DNA from: CAVZBT01 sp963773605
GTDB lineage: Bacteria > Acidobacteriota > UBA6911
Assembly (NCBI GenBank): GCA_963773605.1
Contig: CAVZBT010000008.1
Location: 186,001 to 250,000, forward strand
DNA length: 64,000 nucleotides
Direction: 5' to 3'
Positions within the stretch are counted from its first letter, which is position 1, and each line of letters begins with the position of its first letter. Below, piece by piece: positions 62,619 to 64,000 of the stretch. Made by a program: the position numbers and the translations under genes. The notes below the pieces were generated by a model that saw only the letters and a list, made by a program, of their open reading frames with translations, was not told the DNA's origin and ran no database searches.

Positions 62619-62998
62619 GACAAGGTATCAACGGTGTTTTCAACCGGCCGGAGAGGTCCGTTGCACCCAAGGCTCATGATCTCGATTCCGACGGTGTGTG
62701 ATCCCCTCGGCCATCTTGCTCGGCACTTCGGCAACGATCGGATGAGGGAAGTCATCATGGCGTGCACCAACCTGGAGTTCAAGGGAAAAGTAGGCCGTCC
62801 AACCTGGCTTCAACGACGAAACGTGCGTCAAAGCCGGAGGGCGTCGCTGGTACCGCGACACGGCCTGCACGGGTGGAGGAATCAGTTGCCCGCGGCGACC
62901 CTCCGTACTAGGATCACCGTTGGGTAGGTTCCTTTCCTTCTCACTCAGCCTGTGCAGCTACGGGCTCGAAGGCGTCCGTTGGCGAGGCCCTGACACTC
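62619..62998. other. Divergent promoter region between the flippase operon and a plus-strand GT4 gene
   Basis: About 380 bp between two divergently transcribed glycan genes. It must hold the promoter of the long operon and that of the GT4 gene. Short open frames are not protein-like. I could not assign -35 and -10 boxes with confidence. Confidence 0.4.
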
Positions 62999-64000
62999 TT
63001 GAGACGTAGAGCAAACGTACTATTCGTTCAGGCACACTCTTCTGACGGCGGTCCGCACAAGACTCTCTGTACGTTGCTGGCGACCCTTGACCGTACGCGA
63101 ACCGTGCCCTATGCAGCTATCCCTTCTCAGAGCGGCGTCATGTGTCAATACCGGGACCTGTGCGCCAGAGTGTGCGTCGACGGCGGCATTCGGATTGTTC
63201 CACGGTCGCTTTCGCCTTTTTCTCAACTTGGTTTTGCCGGTGACCTGTGCAAGTCGGCCGTACGCCTGGCGCAATGGATCCGATCAGAGAATATTCACCT
63301 GGTGCATGTCAATTCAGAGGCGTGCTGGGTCGGCGGGTTGGCGGCGAAGCTCGCAGGTGTGCCCGCCGTATCTCACCTGCATGGATTGACCATCCTGTCG
63401 CCGGCCTGGGTCGGATGGGTGAGCGTGCGCGTGCTGAACCGACTGAGCCGGGCGTTGATTGCAACATCCGACGTTGTGCGCCGGGCTTTTGTCAGTGCGG
63501 GAGCGAAACCGGAAATGACTCACGTCGTGTGCAACGGCGTGGATACGTGCCGCTTCGACCCGCACCACACGGAACCAAGTCTGCGATCACAACTCGGGCT
63601 TGCATCCGACCAACCATTGATTGGCATGGTTGCGAATGTCGATCCACGCAAGGGTCATCACGTGTTCATCGATGCCTGCGCTCGCGTGCTGGCCGATAAT
63701 CCCGCCGCCCGCTTCGTAATCGTCGGCAGTCTGTCGCTGCCCGGAACCAGTGCCTATTGTGAGCGGTTGCGAAAACAGGTCGTCGAAAGACAGTTGACCA
63801 AGGTGTTTGACTTTCTTGGCCCACGTGACGATATACCTGAGGTAATGGCATCCCTCGACGTCGTCGTCCAACCTTCACTGACGGAAGCGGGACCTCGCGC
63901 TCCGCTGGAAGCCATGGCGATGGAACGCCCATTGGTGGTCAGTGACGCCGGCGGCAATTCCGAGGAGGTTGTTGATGGGGAAACCGGGTTGGTGGTTCCC
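62999..64000 (+). CDS. GT4-family glycosyltransferase, runs off the right edge
   Basis: The frame reads NVLFVQAHSSDGGPHKTLC at the N-terminus, then IHLVHVNSEACWVGGLAAKLAG, VSHLHGLTILSP, VVCNGVDTCRFDP, IGMVANVDPRKGHHVFIDAC, FDFLGPRDDIPEVMASLDVVVQPSLTEAGPRAPLEAMAMERPLVVSDAGGNSEEV. This is a complete GT-B donor site with the family's acid-x7-Glu element; the last 20-80 residues lie beyond 64000. The start is set at a TTG (62999) just ahead of the first strand because no ATG lies nearby; an ATG at 63140 would cut off the fold's first helix. It is transcribed opposite to the main operon. About 334 residues are visible, with no frame break. Confidence 0.85.
   Translation, partial: MRRRANVLFVQAHSSDGGPHKTLCTLLATLDRTRTVPYAAIPSQSGVMCQYRDLCARVCVDGGIRIVPRSLSPFSQLGFAGDLCKSAVRLAQWIRSENIHLVHVNSEACWVGGLAAKLAGVPAVSHLHGLTILSPAWVGWVSVRVLNRLSRALIATSDVVRRAFVSAGAKPEMTHVVCNGVDTCRFDPHHTEPSLRSQLGLASDQPLIGMVANVDPRKGHHVFIDACARVLADNPAARFVIVGSLSLPGTSAYCERLRKQVVERQLTKVFDFLGPRDDIPEVMASLDVVVQPSLTEAGPRAPLEAMAMERPLVVSDAGGNSEEVVDGETGLVVP

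Noticed and set aside
62634..62927. A 97-codon plus-strand frame between the flippase and GT4 genes
   Set aside because: No ribosome site, no protein-like sequence, and it occupies what should be the divergent promoter region.

Overview
The window looks like a piece of an uncultured Acidobacteriota chromosome, G+C-rich over most of its length. This rests on family content rather than any marker gene: the C-terminal remnant of a FtsX-type permease of the kind expanded in Acidobacteriota (16.0 kb), a membrane-anchored excisionase-like HTH protein (17 kb), debris of an Oar-like TonB receptor and of an ASPIC/UnbV protein (22.7-23.2 kb), and many exported sugar-active enzymes. There is no rRNA, no tRNA and no CRISPR array. 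The left 23 kb carry many single-base frame breaks, nearly all of them +1 insertions, in genes that otherwise read well. The right 41 kb are almost free of them.

Region 1 (0-10.3 kb) is mixed metabolism: a VOC protein, an ACS-type MFS transporter followed by an exported RraA-like protein, an exported DUF4832-type protein, two alpha/beta hydrolases, a PAS protein next to a small-molecule or RNA methyltransferase, a PLP decarboxylase and a corrinoid-type methyltetrahydrofolate methyltransferase. Region 2 (10.3-34.5 kb) is dominated by exported carbohydrate-related proteins: a GH78 rhamnosidase, an esterase, a membrane-tethered HTH/FG-GAP regulator, a YhcH-type protein, two GH42-like paralogues, a Gfo/Idh/MocA oxidoreductase, a Tat-exported double metallo-beta-lactamase protein, a BtpA-like TIM barrel and a BNR-repeat protein. 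Among them sit PBP1A, a small membrane protein, a GC-rich dispersed hairpin repeat found just downstream of genes, and gene debris.

Region 3 (35-42 kb) holds an SDR epimerase, a large YadA-head-like surface protein and a 1000-residue transglutaminase-like protein ending in four nearly identical tandem repeats of 297-309 bp.

Region 4 (42-64 kb) is a Wzx/Wzy-type surface polysaccharide locus. A Wzz-like protein is followed, on the plus strand, by a DUF268 protein, a GT11 fucosyltransferase, a GT2 enzyme and a methyltransferase. A tightly packed 12-gene operon then runs right to left from the flippase at 62.6 kb to a GT2 enzyme at 48.6 kb. It contains the polymerase, five glycosyltransferase or methyltransferase pairs, and two complete asparagine-synthase-type amidotransferases. 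A GT4 gene runs off the right edge. With six methyltransferase-like proteins and two amidotransferases, the product is predicted to be a heavily methylated and amidated polysaccharide.
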